A DNA stretch of 64,000 bases from Brachypodium distachyon (Eukaryota; Streptophyta; Magnoliopsida; Poales; Poaceae), in NCBI RefSeq assembly GCF_000005505.3, contig NC_016132.3, forward strand, positions 49,800,914 through 49,864,913, written 5' to 3'. Made by a program: the position numbers and the translations under genes. This document shows, one piece after another, positions 11,811 through 24,143 of the stretch. The notes under the pieces were generated by a model that saw nothing but the letters and a program-made list of their open reading frames with translations, did not search any database and was not told the DNA's origin. Numbering within the stretch: position 1 is the stretch's first letter; the number at the start of each line of letters is the position of its first letter.

Positions 11811-13611
11811 GATTATCAAAAGAAATTGAACACTTACAAGCATACAAAGGACCGAGAGTGTTTGTCTTAAAAAAAAAGGAAAGTGACAAGCTATTTTTCG
11901 GATTTCTACTATTTCTCCCGAGAGTCAAAACGATGCACTCAAAATTTCTGAAGAAAAGACTATTTTTTATTTTAAGGTTGGACTGGATGTTGTTGGGTAC
12001 ACCTGCATACGAATTTTTCATCCATGTATATGCTCATCATAGGTTATAGTACTTATAATCATATACTGGGTTGGTTAGAACTGTGTGGCATACATGAAAT
12101 AATTTAGTTTCACACAACGTTGTCTGCTGTGTCTTTTGTTGGTGTGCTCTACGATGACATGTCGAACAATCTAATTTATTTGTATGCGGTCTTATGTCGC
12201 CTGAAATCTCAATCTGTCTCTCCAATTTTTTTGTTTCATCTGCCACCGAGTTTGTTCCTTCTATGTCACGCTCTTCCTCCTCCACTTGGAGTTCCTTTAT
12301 CAAAGATCAAATGGCAATGTATTACATGTCTTGCATCCATTGGCAGCCCCTCAAATAACAAATACCCAACAACATCGCCGGTGGCTTCTTCTTTGGCTTT
12401 GAGATCACCAGCAATTACCAACTTACGCACTCCGCCTCTATTGTCCCTCATTGATCGGCAATTGAGGGTATATTGAAGGGTTTGGTTATTTCCTCTCCAT
12501 AACAGAATCGAATCACATCGGTTGCTGGCGAGGAGGACAAGGCTGTCCTGAGCTTGTTTTCGCTTGATCTTGTGCTCATTTCGGGCAGGTCCATGCCATC
12601 ATCTAGAGGAGGGAGGTCAAAGCTACTTTAAGGTTGAAATCAATGAGGAGAGGGATGCGGCCACCCATGCTCGATCGATTTGCTTAAGCACAAGGAGAAA
12701 ACTATAGAATTAACCTCTTACACACATGGCTTTTGTGTTTCAATTATCTAATGTAATTTCTAGTTTTTTTATATCAACTATGGATTTTCTACGTCACAAG
12801 TTATTGTTCTTGTTTTGAACATTCTTCTGAAGAAAGAGTTACGGTTCTTCATGCAAAGAGTGTTGAAGGTATATCAAGCAAGTTTTCTGTTATCTCCCCC
12901 TTCATGATTTTGTGTCAGATGGTTAGCATAATTATTCTACTAGGTCAGTTTGCTCAGAAAAAACTCACGCCCTCTTGTAAAAGATATCAACAACTACTAA
13001 AACAAATTAAGACACTACGAAGACATATTCGCAGGATCAAGTAATCTTGATTTAGCAACTATATACTTATTTTCTCTTTGTAAAACCGGTCAAATTTTGG
13101 AAAATTTAATTTTATGCCAACTTTATACGCACCTTTTTTTGTTTTGAACAAACACCTTTTCTCGTGTAACCTTGAACCTTTCGCAGAAACCATCACAAGT
13201 TCACAACCATGAGTATAGAACCTTAGAGAGACACCCTCAAAAGAACCGTAGATAGACTGATCGACGGACGAGATGTCGCCTTTCTCCAACGCCGGCACCC
13301 CATGGCTGGGAGCCGGACACATCGCACCTCCCTCGCCCGCCCGTCACCGGCCGCGGCGAGCTCGCTGTCTCTTCAAGCCACGTATGCTCGCGCGAGGACA
13401 CGTTAAGCCTCAGTCGCCCTGTCCCCACATGTCATGCTCACGAATCTCGATATACTTAACCCCCTCCCCACCTCCTCGTCTCCTTCTCCGGTCTCCCAAC
13501 CGAGAGAGGGTGTTGTCGCCATTGTCGCCTCCTACTCGCAAGCCGCATCCGCTGATCCGCATCCGCTAGGGCTTAAGGTTAGGATCTCCCCTCTCGCGTA
13601 ACCACGCCGCG
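11811..13611. other. Intergenic interval, nothing recognised
   Basis: This lies between the array upstream of VOZ and the RTN4IP1-like gene, which point away from each other. Only short frames without family resemblance are present. The last 150 bases before 13612 become GC-rich and CT-rich, as expected of a grass promoter and 5' leader. Confidence 0.5.
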
Positions 13612-16600
13612 ATGTGGTGGAGGGCGGTGGCTAGGGCTCGCCGGCGGGTCGCAGGGGCGCGGCCGGTGTCCACGGCGGCGGGGGCGGAGAAGAGCAGCCG
13701 TGCCGTGTTAGTACCGAGGTTCGGCGGGCCGGAGGTGCTGGAGCTGAGGCAAGGGGTGCCCGTGCCCGATCTGAAGCCGGGGGAGGTGCTCGTGCGCGCG
13801 CGCGCCGTTTCCATCAACCCCCTGGACTTGCGAGTGAGCATTCCATTTTGGACCCCTCCCTCCCTTGTGGTTTAATGGAAATACCGGTCAAGCGACCAGT
13901 TTTTTGTTCGGGCATGTCGGGTATTAGGATTGGCTTAGACCGTTAGGCGCCTATTTTACCTGAGCCCATCGCATTGTAGGAAACTAGTAATTGTTGGCCC
14001 CTCACTAATTCGTCTTGGCATTTTCTACCCAATAGAACTACTGCTATGCGAAGGAAAGATTTGCTATAGTAATCAGTAGAGTTATATAATTTGTGATCCT
14101 GCATGACATATGCTGTGTCTACCGTGACTGTCTGTTGGAAAATACTATCCTGTTAGAAATCTGGAATTAAGCAAAATGCAGATAACTTAAACTATCGGAT
14201 AGATTGGTGGCCAAGTAATTTTAGTTATATAGAGTATGATATGCATTCTTCTGTTCTCAGAATAATGAATTGGCTTTCAGATTATAGTATTCTTTTGCTA
14301 AATTTTGTTGACTCGGTAAAGGTATTGTTTGTCTTCAGATGCGGTCTGGTTATGGCCGTTGCATATTCGAGCCACTCCTACCTCTGATCCTTGGCCGGGA
14401 CATCAGTGGTGAAGTTGCAGCCACAGGGACTTCCGTGTCATCATTTTTTATCGGGCAAGAAGTGTTTGGTGCATTGCATCCAACAGCCATGAGAGGGACT
14501 TGTGCTGATTACGCAATTCTTTCACAGGATGAGCTTACTCCTAAACCATCGATGCTCACTCATGTGGTAGGAATTCATGGAATAATCTCCTTTGCATTGT
14601 ACTACTTGTTCAAAAGTCCAATTTCAGGATACCTTCACTCTGTCGACCAAAATTACTCAATAGTTCTGCAATGATATATCTAGTCGTCAGCATACCCCTT
14701 TCTTTTGCAATATATGCAAGATACTTTGATCCATTTCATGGATGTACATCTGATAGTTCAAGCAAAGCAAAGAGTGTTATTTTTATGTCTAGTAACGTTA
14801 GGTCGAGGACTGAAGATTTGGTTTTAGTTGTGTTGCTTGCTTGTGAAAAGGCTCCTCACAAGTTGCTAGAGCTGAACTTTTTTGTTATATTACAGGAGGC
14901 TAGTGCGATTCCATTTGCTGCGTTGACTGCGTGGCGTGCTTTACATGGTACTGCTGGAATTTCTGAAGGGTATGTCATGATACACACCAATTTTGATAAG
15001 TAGATGCCTTTGTTGCTGTTTCCTATAGCTTGGGTGTACATTTGTTTTGTTGATTTACTGAATATTGTTAACACGTTCAATATTAACTGCTACTCCCTAT
15101 GATCCATAATAAGTGTCTCAAATTTTGTACTAACTTAGTACAAAGTTGTACTAAGTCTGAAGCACTTATTATGGATCGGAGGGAGTAGATTCATGATCTA
15201 GCTATGCAATCGATTGGTTTATGATTGATACTAAATTGCCTTTGGCAGTTACATTTGCACTCCTGCTGTGTTGCCCATTCAACAGCCAGCCAGGAGCATG
15301 TTACTGCCAGAAGTTTCTTAAGTTCCTAGATAAATTTCCATGATTAAATTTCATGGGAAGTATTAGGAATATTCGTAAATTTTTGTGGTATTTTGCATTA
15401 CACACTTCCTCTCTTGGGCAACTAGTGCGTACTCAGCAACTCTGCAGGAAGCCAGGAATGTTTTAGTTCTCATGTCTGAATGTTTTAGCTATCATTCTGA
15501 AAAGCAATCTGTTAGTTAGGCTCGTTGTGAGCAAACATCTTCTCATGTCTGATTAAGTGCCAGTATGTTGGGCTATCTGGTGCTGAAAAATCAATTCTAT
15601 TTCAGACAAAGAGTACTTGTGATTGGTGGAGGAGGAGCAGTTGGGCTATCTGCTGTTCAACTTGCGGTAGCTGCAGGGTGTAGTGTTTCAGCTACCTGTG
15701 GAGCCCAGAGTATCGAGCAAGTTTTGGCAGCTGGTGCTGAAAAAGCTATTGATTACACTTCTGAGGTAAAACTCATTCAGAAGTCAGAACTCACATTGCA
15801 GTATTTTACCTAATCAATGTAGGAAGAAAAAGTCATCTACGTTCTTGTTTTGTCTAGACATCTCACTGAAACATACAAGTATCCTTCTTTGGCATAGCAG
15901 AACAGAAATTTTACATGGTGGGAGTGGTTATGTATTAGTATCTTACTCAAGACACCACATTCCATTTCTGTTACTTTTATCTGTCGCTGTAGCTTGATGA
16001 AATATTTAAGCCGCTAGACATCTTACATATGTTGAATTTTCTTTCAAGAAATTCCTAGCCTTGAATACTCATTTTCTCCATAGTGTTCATGTTTTATGGT
16101 GTACCTTACAGGATACTGAATCAGCAGTTACAGGAAAGTTTGATGCTGTGTTAGATACTATAGGAGTACCTGAAACTGAAAGAATTGGCATTAATCTTCT
16201 GAGGAGAGGTGGACATTATATGACCCTTCAGGTGATCAATCTGCATAGTTGTTTTTTCCAGTGTTTATGTTTTGTTTGTCCTCTCCTTATTTTGTTTCCC
16301 TCAACTTGATTAGGGAGAAGCAGCTGCACTAGCAGATAGATATGGATTATATGTGGGACTTCCTGCTGCTACTGCTACTTTACTAAAGAAACAGATGCAA
16401 TATCGTTGTTCACATGGAATAGGTAAAGAGCTTCATTGCCATTCATATTCTGCGTCTATTTGGTTGATTGTTTTCGGAACTTGTTCAGTCTGAAGGGACT
16501 TAGCTTATGAGGGTAACTACTAACTAGTCATAAACCGCTTTGTCTTACAATTCAAATCAATAGACAGATTGCTGCCAATAAGAACTTCATCAGTAACTTT

Positions 16601-17083
16601 CCAAGAAAATGGTATTTTTAGCAAAACGCTGCCAAGAAATACAAAATGCTTTTATTTGTAGAGCTACAAATACAATCAGGATGCATGTGTATATTATGGT
16701 ATGAATTTGTATGCATGTGCACCATCCCACATCAATTGATATCCGTAGGACATAGGTGGCCGTGGCACTCATAAGATCCGTGCTGTTTTTCTTCTATGTG
16801 TGCAATACATGAGAGAAGCTCATTAGCTATCTAGGTAGCATATTCTATTTTTATGTAAAATCTTCTTAACTTTTGTTGCTCCTATCTAATTTATTTTTCA
16901 GAGTATTGGTGGACATACATGAGAGCTGATCCTGAAGGTCTTCATGAGATCAGGAGGCTGTCTGGAGCTGGGAAATTACAGATACCTGTGGAGAAGACTT
17001 TTCCTATCAGCCAAGTCAGAGAAGCTCATGAGGCCAAGGAGAAAAAGCTGGTGCCTGGCAAAGTGGTCCTAGAGTTCGACTAG
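13612..17083 (+). CDS. RTN4IP1-like mitochondrial NAD(P)H oxidoreductase (MDR family)
   Basis: Seven exons: 13612-13833, 14339-14566, 14896-14969, 15606-15765, 16112-16231, 16314-16422 and 16902-17083, giving 364 residues with consistent phases. An Arg/Ala-rich N-terminus (MWWRAVARARRRVAGARPVS) looks like a mitochondrial targeting peptide. A GroES-like domain follows (PGEVLVRARAVSINPLDLR; GYGRCIFEPLLPLILGRDIS). The nucleotide-binding Rossmann motif VLVIGGGGAVGLSAVQLA is at about residues 178-195, and the C-terminus has YWWTYMRADPEGL and PGKVVLEFD. No zinc-ligand set is evident, as expected of the quinone-reductase branch. The animal counterpart is a mitochondrial NADPH oxidoreductase linked to coenzyme Q synthesis; the plant function is inferred from family only. 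Exon 2 begins exactly with ATG, but the targeting exon makes 13612 the likelier start. Intron 3 carries a Stowaway MITE. Confidence 0.93.
15093..15185. mobile_element. Stowaway MITE in intron 3 of the RTN4IP1-like gene
   Basis: Terminal inverted repeats CTCCCTATGATCCATAATAA and its near complement ending GGATCGGAGGGAG enclose 93 bases. TA dinucleotides lie directly on both sides, the Stowaway target duplication. The element folds nearly end to end and belongs to the same subfamily as the copy at 42996-43086. Confidence 0.93.
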
Positions 17084-17976
17084 TGCTAGCAGGATTTTGT
17101 CTGACAGGCACATGAGGACTGTACGTTTCAAAAAATTGCAAGGAATGTAGTTCTTTTTTTTCTTCGAAAAATTTGTGTCGATGCCCTACAAATTTACTTG
17201 TTCTCTAGACACAGGTTACGATATCATGATTGAGTGTAAATGCAGTAAATAATGATATATGGTACGGAAAAGACTTGTTTCAAAGGATCCAATCATTTTT
17301 CTTTTCAGATGCATTTTGTGCTGCGAGAATACATTTGAATCCCACTTAGGAATGTGAACTAGAATATATTAGTCCCACGATTCTCTTTTATAGCAATAGT
17401 GCGGAGATTCTGTGCGTGTAGTGGCACTTTTGTAGACGCGGTTTCACTGATCTTGGGCATTCATTACCTTCACATTTCATACTGCATTCTTCATTGAGAA
17501 AACCTGACGAACTTTCTCAATATTCGTTCAGTTCTGTGTTCTACTTAACTGATAATAGCCCAACACCAGAAAATTATCACGCTACACCTTATAAGAAGCA
17601 CTCGCATAGTCGCATGCCACAAACAGCACACATGTTCTTAGGAAAGTTAGTTTACCGGTTGAGTCATCCTTGATAGATCCGTGTTTAGCTGCTATCTAAG
17701 ATACCAGTACTCTGGACAAGTGGACATGAAGCAACTACAGTTCCAGATGTCAAACCACGATCACCAATCTCATCCTCTATCAGCTCCAATTCAGACCAAG
17801 TCTCTCCAGAGTCCAGACCTCTTGGGACACTATTCACAACATGTGCGAACTACAAAAATTTCAGCCGTTGGCCGGTGAAACAGATCGGGATCCAGCGCTC
17901 GAATCATGCAAGGAAGTAATGGAGTTACGGAGGTAATCTGCATGTATGATTTCACCACGCAACGCTGCCACGGTAG
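17084..17976. other. Convergent 3' intergenic region
   Basis: The stop codons of the RTN4IP1-like and OPA3-like genes face each other across about 890 bases, so this interval should hold both 3' untranslated regions and polyadenylation signals. No further exon or repeat was recognised. Confidence 0.5.
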
Positions 17977-20228
17977 CTAGGCGGCTGTGGGTTGCTGAGT
18001 ACCATCAGGCTGTGCCGCCGCCGCTGGCTGGGCAGGACCGAAGCTGAGAATCCACGGAAGACGAATCCACCCCCCTGTACACCGCTGCGCCTCAGCAAGC
18101 CTCTGCTTCATGATCTGCACTTCCCTATCATACTCCTCCACCTTTTTCTTTATTGCCTGCCAATTGAAACACCAACAGTTGATCAGCTCTGCAGAATTCT
18201 GGCAATATTATAGGACATGATCCAAATTATTTTCATCTACTTTGTTTTGTTTCCTGGAGATGCACTACACAGTGTAGAGTCTGTGTACCCACAACCTGGC
18301 AGTGCTCATGTAAGCACAGGCTAAAAGAATTGTTAAACTAGGATAAATTGATTTCTAGCAACCAGAGGTCCACAAACAGATTACTACATCTTGTCCTAGA
18401 AATCTCATGCCTTTCGTTTGAAACATGAAAGATCATCTGTCCATGGCAATAATTGGAATCTTTCATAAAAATGAGAACCACTAAAACCAATCATCTTACC
18501 TCGACTTCCTGCCTACGGATCTCTTCTTTTCTGGCTTCAGACCTAGCACTTCTTTGCACCTCATAGATTATTGCAGCACCAGCGACCTAATAAATCAAGC
18601 GAGTGCTCATGTCAGTTGTAGTCAACTTATACCACAAAATCGAGTACTCCTTCTAGGGTCTGAAGAATTAGGGGCAAAGATAACCGAGAGCAAAATCAAG
18701 AACTGTTTGGTCTTTACTTGTTCCATATGCTTGACAGGGAAACGTTAACAACTTTGTATGAACAGCCCATTCAGAACTATGAGGTCAAGAATACTCACCG
18801 AGAAAACGAACAGTTCACCAAGAAGATCTGCAGCAGCTTGAATAGCTTTCTCCTCATTCAGGGGCCGAATGTGAATGTCAGTTGCACGTCCATAAAGTCG
18901 CCTCTGCATATTTGTAGCTAAACGATGGTTTGCCTGAACATTGGCATACACCTAGTCAGCACAGTAATCACATGATATACTGTCCAAACTGAAGTCAACA
19001 ATTGTTTTACTACGTGCTAGAAAACCAGGACACGAAACTATTATTCTTTGAACAGAACAATAAACTGTAAACAGAAAGGACAATGAACTTGCTGCAAGAG
19101 AATAGGACAAACTGTTAGTATTCGGCTATTCTATGAGTAAATCTCAATCTCGAAATACATTGATGTGTTCTGAAATTGTTATTCAGTTATTGTATGAGTA
19201 AATTTCAATTGTTATTCTATTTTCTCTGAAAGATATACATCGATAGCATAAGCAGAAGCTGTTTACATTAGATTCGTGAATGCAACAATTTGGTGGTGAT
19301 CTGATAAGGATTGTTGCCATATACTATGAGTATTGTTCACACAGTGTTGCAGAATACCCACATCAATAAGCCTTCTAAAATGATCTATCAGATTATAAAG
19401 CATCATTGTTAACTGTCATTTCTCAGACATTCCTCCTGATGATACTAACATCAAAATCTCAAAGATCATTACTATGTAGTTCCGTCATATGTCCACATCA
19501 TAAGAACGGTCGCAGCAACAGTCTGGATCAATGTGCATTCGCAGCTGCAGGATTCAAATTTCTCCAAACGGCATCGCAAAGGTTTCGCACAAAACTGAAG
19601 CCTTATTTGCACACGAAATATAACCATTCTAGTACTAATAGAATTTGCCAAAAAGCACCAGAATCTATTCCACAGAATGCCTCATAGCCTGATGCCCTTA
19701 TCATAGAACACAGTAAATTAAATCGCCAATTCCACACTCACAAGCATACAAATCGATCCATAATAAGCTATGGCATATTAAACCAAGGCTATCACCAACT
19801 AACCAACAAAAGCAGAACTAGGCCCTCGTACTTTTGTACTAAGCATTTCGTCGTGCACATTCCCTGCTTCAAATCATACCCAAAGAGAGCCAAGAAGCAC
19901 GGAAGGAACTCCGCTCCGTGCTGCTAACATTACCCGAATAGAGACGAGCAAGCAGTACCCAACTTGGGAACCTCAAGATTCAAGAATAACCGGGAGAACC
20001 TCTACGCGCCGCGATCCAAGCATCAAAAGGGCGCAAAGGGCAAAGGGGATCAAGGATGTACGGACGAGTTGATAGGCAGATGGAGCAACGGAACTTCACC
20101 TGTGCGATGCCGATGATGAACCCGCGGAACTTGGGGTGGATGCCGGCGTTGTGCTTGAGGCGGGCGGCGATGGGCTTGCTCAGCGTCCGGAACGCGAGCG
20201 ACCCGAGCTTCACCAATGGCAGCACCAT
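17977..20228 (-). CDS. OPA3-like mitochondrial protein
   Basis: Four exons: 20228-20100, 18933-18799, 18586-18500 and 18156-17977, all in phase 0, encode 176 residues. The N-terminus MVLPLVKLGSLAFRTLSKPI and the following IHPKFRGFIIGIAQ are signatures of the OPA3 family. Then come NHRLATNMQRRLYG, an Ala-rich hydrophobic stretch (AADLLGELFVFSVAGAAIIY, about residues 78-98) and a charged coiled-coil tail (RKEEIRRQEVE; KKKVEEYDREVQIMKQRLAE). OPA3 is a mitochondrial membrane protein; human mutations cause optic atrophy and 3-methylglutaconic aciduria. The plant role is unknown. The last about 30 residues are Pro/Ala-rich and probably poorly conserved. Confidence 0.93.
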
Positions 20229-20691
20229 CGCGCCTTGTCACCCCGGCGGCCTTGCAGCTTCTCACGAAGGGGAAGATGCGGCGGGGATCGTGAAACTACG
20301 TATGGGCGTGGCGGAGTTTGTTGCTGGTTGCCTCTGCTTTTCTTGGAGAGGAAGGAGGGGTGGGGGTTTACAAAGAGTGGGAGCAGTCGTTCGCTTATTG
20401 GCCAAGTCGGTCGCTAATTTCATCTCTTTTTTTTAGATAAAAGGCGCTAATTTCCTCTATTGTCCGTTGTTAATAACTTAATATACTCCGTACCTAAACT
20501 ACCACGGCAAAAGGCTTCTGACAACTCTCGGCAAAAACATCCCTAAAATTGCACTTGAAGGTGTGCAGTTTAGTGCATTTTTTTACTATTAATTACTGTA
20601 TATACTTATATGTGGTGTGACTTGGAGATGAGGATCCAAAGTCTTAGACATGTGATTTGGGGTTTGACGAATTTCAGGAAGCTGTTGCATA

Positions 20692-20772
20692 CTCCCTCCA
20701 ATTCTAAATTCTTGTCGTTGTTTTAGTTCAAATTTGCAGTAAAACAACTAAAAGAATTTAGGATGGGAGGAA
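20692..20772. mobile_element. Short Stowaway-like MITE
   Basis: CTCCCTCCAATTCTAAATTC at the left and its imperfect complement GAATTTAGGATGGGAGGAA at the right enclose about 80 bases. TA lies on each side. The right terminus is degenerate. The body (TTGTCGTTGTTTTAGTTCAA) is shared with the element at 26284-26351 and a fragment near 25425. Confidence 0.75.
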
Positions 20773-21219
20773 TAGATAACCTCATAGAACAAACTAGTAT
20801 AGAGATTGTGCATTCATGCGACTATGTTTCATACATATTGTTGTATAAACGTCATTTAGATTTTTTTATTACTTCTAGTATACTATTTTGACCATTATTT
20901 TTCGTATAGACATGCTTATGTAAAACTATAAATAATAGTATTATGAAAAAAAGTGTGACAAAAGAAAATGATGTTAATTTTTCAGTCTAAATTCATGCGT
21001 GTAGATTATTCGTTACAGTACAGCAACTGCAGCACAGTACAAGTAAAACCCTAAGCCGACACGAAATTTTCTAGTCAATGCGTATAGCACTAAACCCTTG
21101 TGAAGGTTTATCCTGCATAAGCAGAATCAGCAAGCAGCAAGTAGTTACAAATATTCACATCCTTCGCTGCTGGAGATAGAAAGCGCCAAGTGTGATAAAC
21201 AAAAGCATAGCACTCCACC

Positions 21220-21491
21220 TGGAGGATTTGTAAAGCACAGGAACATGAAAAGTGCAGGAATAGGATGTCATGGCATATTGAATCCTACAGGAATTCAAAA
21301 CATAGGAATCAGTACAAGAAGATGTTTGGTTGCATCACAAGAAAAATGTAGGAATTTTGTTTAGACATTAGTGTGAGCTATAGTTGTCATACACACATAA
21401 GAATTGGAATCAAAGAGTCTCTATAGGAAAAATTCCTATGAATTGGAATCCTACCAAAAGCATATGAAAATCCTTCAATCCAAAGAGGCCC
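21220..21491. mobile_element. Tourist-like MITE (approximate left edge)
   Basis: The right end, read inward on the minus strand, starts GGGCCTCTTTGGATTGAAGG, typical of PIF/Harbinger (Tourist) termini, with TAA directly outside. The body repeats GGAATCCTACAGGAATT-like blocks and their complements (AATTCCTATGAATTGGAATC), so it folds on itself. The left arm has diverged and its end is uncertain. Confidence 0.5.
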
Positions 21492-21942
21492 TAAAAATGT
21501 GAGTTCCAGCACCCCGAATATGGCAGAACAGAACATTTGTCGCAGCAAGAGAAGCATGAAACATTTGACTGCACAGACGCCTAATTATTGACTACCCAGT
21601 GTTATGTTTAACTAACTTGGATACGTACAATGATTTCACTTCCTGCAAGTGTCAAGTCCATGGCCAACTAATATATATCCAGTCATATACAACCCAATGT
21701 AGCATAACATCAACATGCCAATGGTCACAGATATAAAAGATAAACCGCGCAAAATTCATTCGAGAACCTATGCATCTCCGACGGACATAAAAAAAAACCC
21801 GGATCTCCTACGGACATAGACCAATGATAGTACATAACACCCACATAAGTACACAAGAGTTGCTATGAAAATCTCAAACTTATGCATGTTGACTAGTTGT
21901 TTCCGCAAAATTCCATGCCCATCAGCAGGAGGTGTCAACATT

Positions 21943-23241
21943 TCATTCTTCAATGTGTGAAGCATGGTGGATACATATATACCATATGCCATCAATCTTC
22001 TCAAAGACGTTGGTGGCAATTTGCTTTCCCCAGGTTCTTCCTTTGGTCTTAACCAACTCATAGCATGTCACATAACCAAGGTTGCCACGCACATGAACCT
22101 CTATGTTCTTAAGATCAATGTTTAGAGGAAACTCATAATCTGCATTGCATACCATCTCCCAGCTTTGCAAGACCACATCGTAACCGGATATCCGACTTGC
22201 AGTGGGATGTACAACATACACGTGGTCACCTTTAGCCCAGATGGAGTGCATGGCAGCAAGATCTCCCTTCTTGAAAGCGTTGTAGAATCGTCCATTTGCT
22301 GCGAGGACAGAAGCTTCAGTGTGCTCGTGGAGGATACGCAGATCATCCCTGATTTTTGCAGCACGGGCATAATCTTCTTCCCCGATAGCTCTGTCCAAAT
22401 TATGCTGAAGGGTTTCTTCGTCAATTAACTCATCTTCTTCAGTTTTTTTATAGCCATCAGCCTCCCCACTTTTTACATGGGAAATTTTGCATCTGTTCAA
22501 GTTGTAGGCTGCAATTTGAAGGCCTGCACTGAATATGTTGTATTCTATTTTTGAGAAACGAATATGTGGTATTCTGAGAAAAGCAAATGGTTGTATTTCT
22601 GCTTTTCGATGGAAAAATATTAGCTTCAGTCAAAGCTGCAATCATGAAGAACATTCTAACTTTTGCAAAAATTATTACTCACATAGGCACTCTATAGCAA
22701 CAGCAAAACTCAAGTGCCACAGTAAAGGTTCACAAATGGAGTTAGGCTCATAAGCAACCAACTCCTAGTAAACCTCACTCACATCCATGATCCATCTAAC
22801 TATTATATAGGTTTTCTGCAAGTTAGGCGAGTTGTCTATGATCATATGCCATCACACAAGCGCATATTCACCAAATCTGCACTATTCAATTCCATATCTA
22901 TATGTAATATGTTCATGCTAAGAACTCACACCCGACAAACAAAATTAACCCCCAAAGCTGCTGAAACCTTGAAGGGACGCCCGAGGACGGGAAAATCCCA
23001 ACCAGACCGAAAAACTCGAGCCGGCACCAGGGGATTATTGCGTGAGCTTATATAATCCAACCAAGAAATCAAGGGGGGAATAGCAAAGAAAGGGGCCTCA
23101 CAAGGTTCTCTCCGCCCTGCGTCGTCCGATGCCGAGCCGCGTCGGGGTGGGGTTGGTATTATCGGCGAACAAGGCCGTATCGGTGAGCCGCGCGGTCGCG
23201 GACGGACGCAGGAAGGCGCTCGCAGCTGGCGCCGCCGACAT
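21943..23241 (-). CDS. UVR-motif plus NTF2/SnoaL-like domain protein, probably plastid
   Basis: Two exons, 23241-23102 and 22528-21943, join in phase to give 241 residues. The acceptor at 22529 is chosen because it alone keeps the frame into the conserved part. Residues 1-45 are Ala/Ser/Thr/Arg-rich with few acidic residues, like a chloroplast transit peptide. Residues 83-115 (DEETLQHNLDRAIGEEDYAR and on) form a UvrB/UvrC (UVR) helical-hairpin motif, a protein-interaction module also found in Clp-related plastid factors. Residues about 119-240 form an NTF2/SnoaL-like cone fold (NGRFYNAFKKGDLAAMHSIW; IWYICIHHASHIEE). Plant proteins with this pair exist, but I do not know a proven function. The exon 1 assignment is less sure than exon 2. 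Confidence 0.85.
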
Positions 23242-23385
23242 CGCTGGGAAATAAGTCGTTGCAGCGACGCAGGCTTCCTCCGGCTGCTTTCGTGTTTATC
23301 TTTGTGATTTGACTTTCCTCTCTCAAGTCGTTGCTATTTTAAGAAATTACAAAAACGCCCATATAGTTTTGTGAGTATTATAGTA

Positions 23386-23650
23386 CTAGCAGGTGTGCCC
23401 GCGCGTTGCTACGGGTCAACAAAATCACAAACTATTTATTTTTATTTTCTATGTAGGCAACTCATGGTGCCGTAGACGTCGGCATGCGGGTGTGGTGGCG
23501 TCGGTTGTAAGACGGGGTAGGAGAAATCGTGAACAAAACTGGAGGAAAAGAAAATAACGGGCAGTGTTATATTGGTTGTAATTTTAAAAAAGTTAACCTA
23601 CGGTGGCGACCGTACCATCACCACGAACTCCAATTTAATATATAATATAA
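23386..23650 (-). mobile_element. Non-autonomous Helitron, copy a
   Basis: Read on the minus strand the element ends with CGCGCGGGCACACCTGCTAG. This is a CCCG..CGGG hairpin a few bases before the CTAG terminus, with T outside, as Helitrons have. The other end runs into TATATTAAATTGGAGTT, the 5' terminal motif of the family, but the expected TC is lost or overwritten where copy b begins. Copy b shares nearly its whole sequence. Confidence 0.7.
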
Positions 23651-23953
23651 CTAGCAGGTGTGTCCTCGCGTTGCTACGGGTCAACAAAATCACAAACTAT
23701 TTATTTTTAAGCGTAGGCAACTCATGGCGCCGTCGAGGTCGGCATGCGGCTATGGTGGCGTCGGTTGTAAGACGGAGTAGGAGAAATCATGAAAAAAAAT
23801 TGAGGAAAAGAAAATAACGAGCAGTGACATATTGGTTGTAATTTTAACTGGAGAAAAAAACATAACGAGCAGTGACATAGTGGTTGTAATTTTAACAAAG
23901 TTAACCTACGGCGACCGTGACCGTACCATCACCACCAACTCCAATTTAATAGA
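23651..23953 (-). mobile_element. Non-autonomous Helitron, copy b
   Basis: On the minus strand it begins TCTATTAAATTGGAGTTGGT and ends with the same hairpin and CTAG as copy a. The host base is A before TC and T after CTAG, the AT insertion site expected of Helitrons. It has an internal repeat of about 50 bases (GCAGTGACATA and TTGGTTGTAATTTTAAC-like blocks) that copy a lacks. About 300 bases long, no ORF. Confidence 0.75.
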
Positions 23954-24143
23954 TAGTAATAAATTATAATTATACCAGCATGCATCACATATTGTATGAT
24001 GAACTAATTGATAATTGTTAGTCGAAGTTTTAAAATAATAAGAAAGATGGGATAGACGGTTTCAACAAGTTATTGCAATAGTGCCAGTGTTAGTATATAA
24101 TTTTGTATGACATTAGTAAATGTCAACTCTTATTTAAGAATTA

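Noticed and set aside
20056..20436. 126-codon plus-strand frame opposite OPA3 exon 1
   Set aside because: Antisense of the OPA3 first exon and its promoter; no motif.
23386..23953. The repeated pair as a LINE/SINE or LTR remnant
   Set aside because: There is no poly-A tail, target duplication or long terminal repeat. TC and hairpin-CTAG ends with A|T flanks fit a Helitron better.
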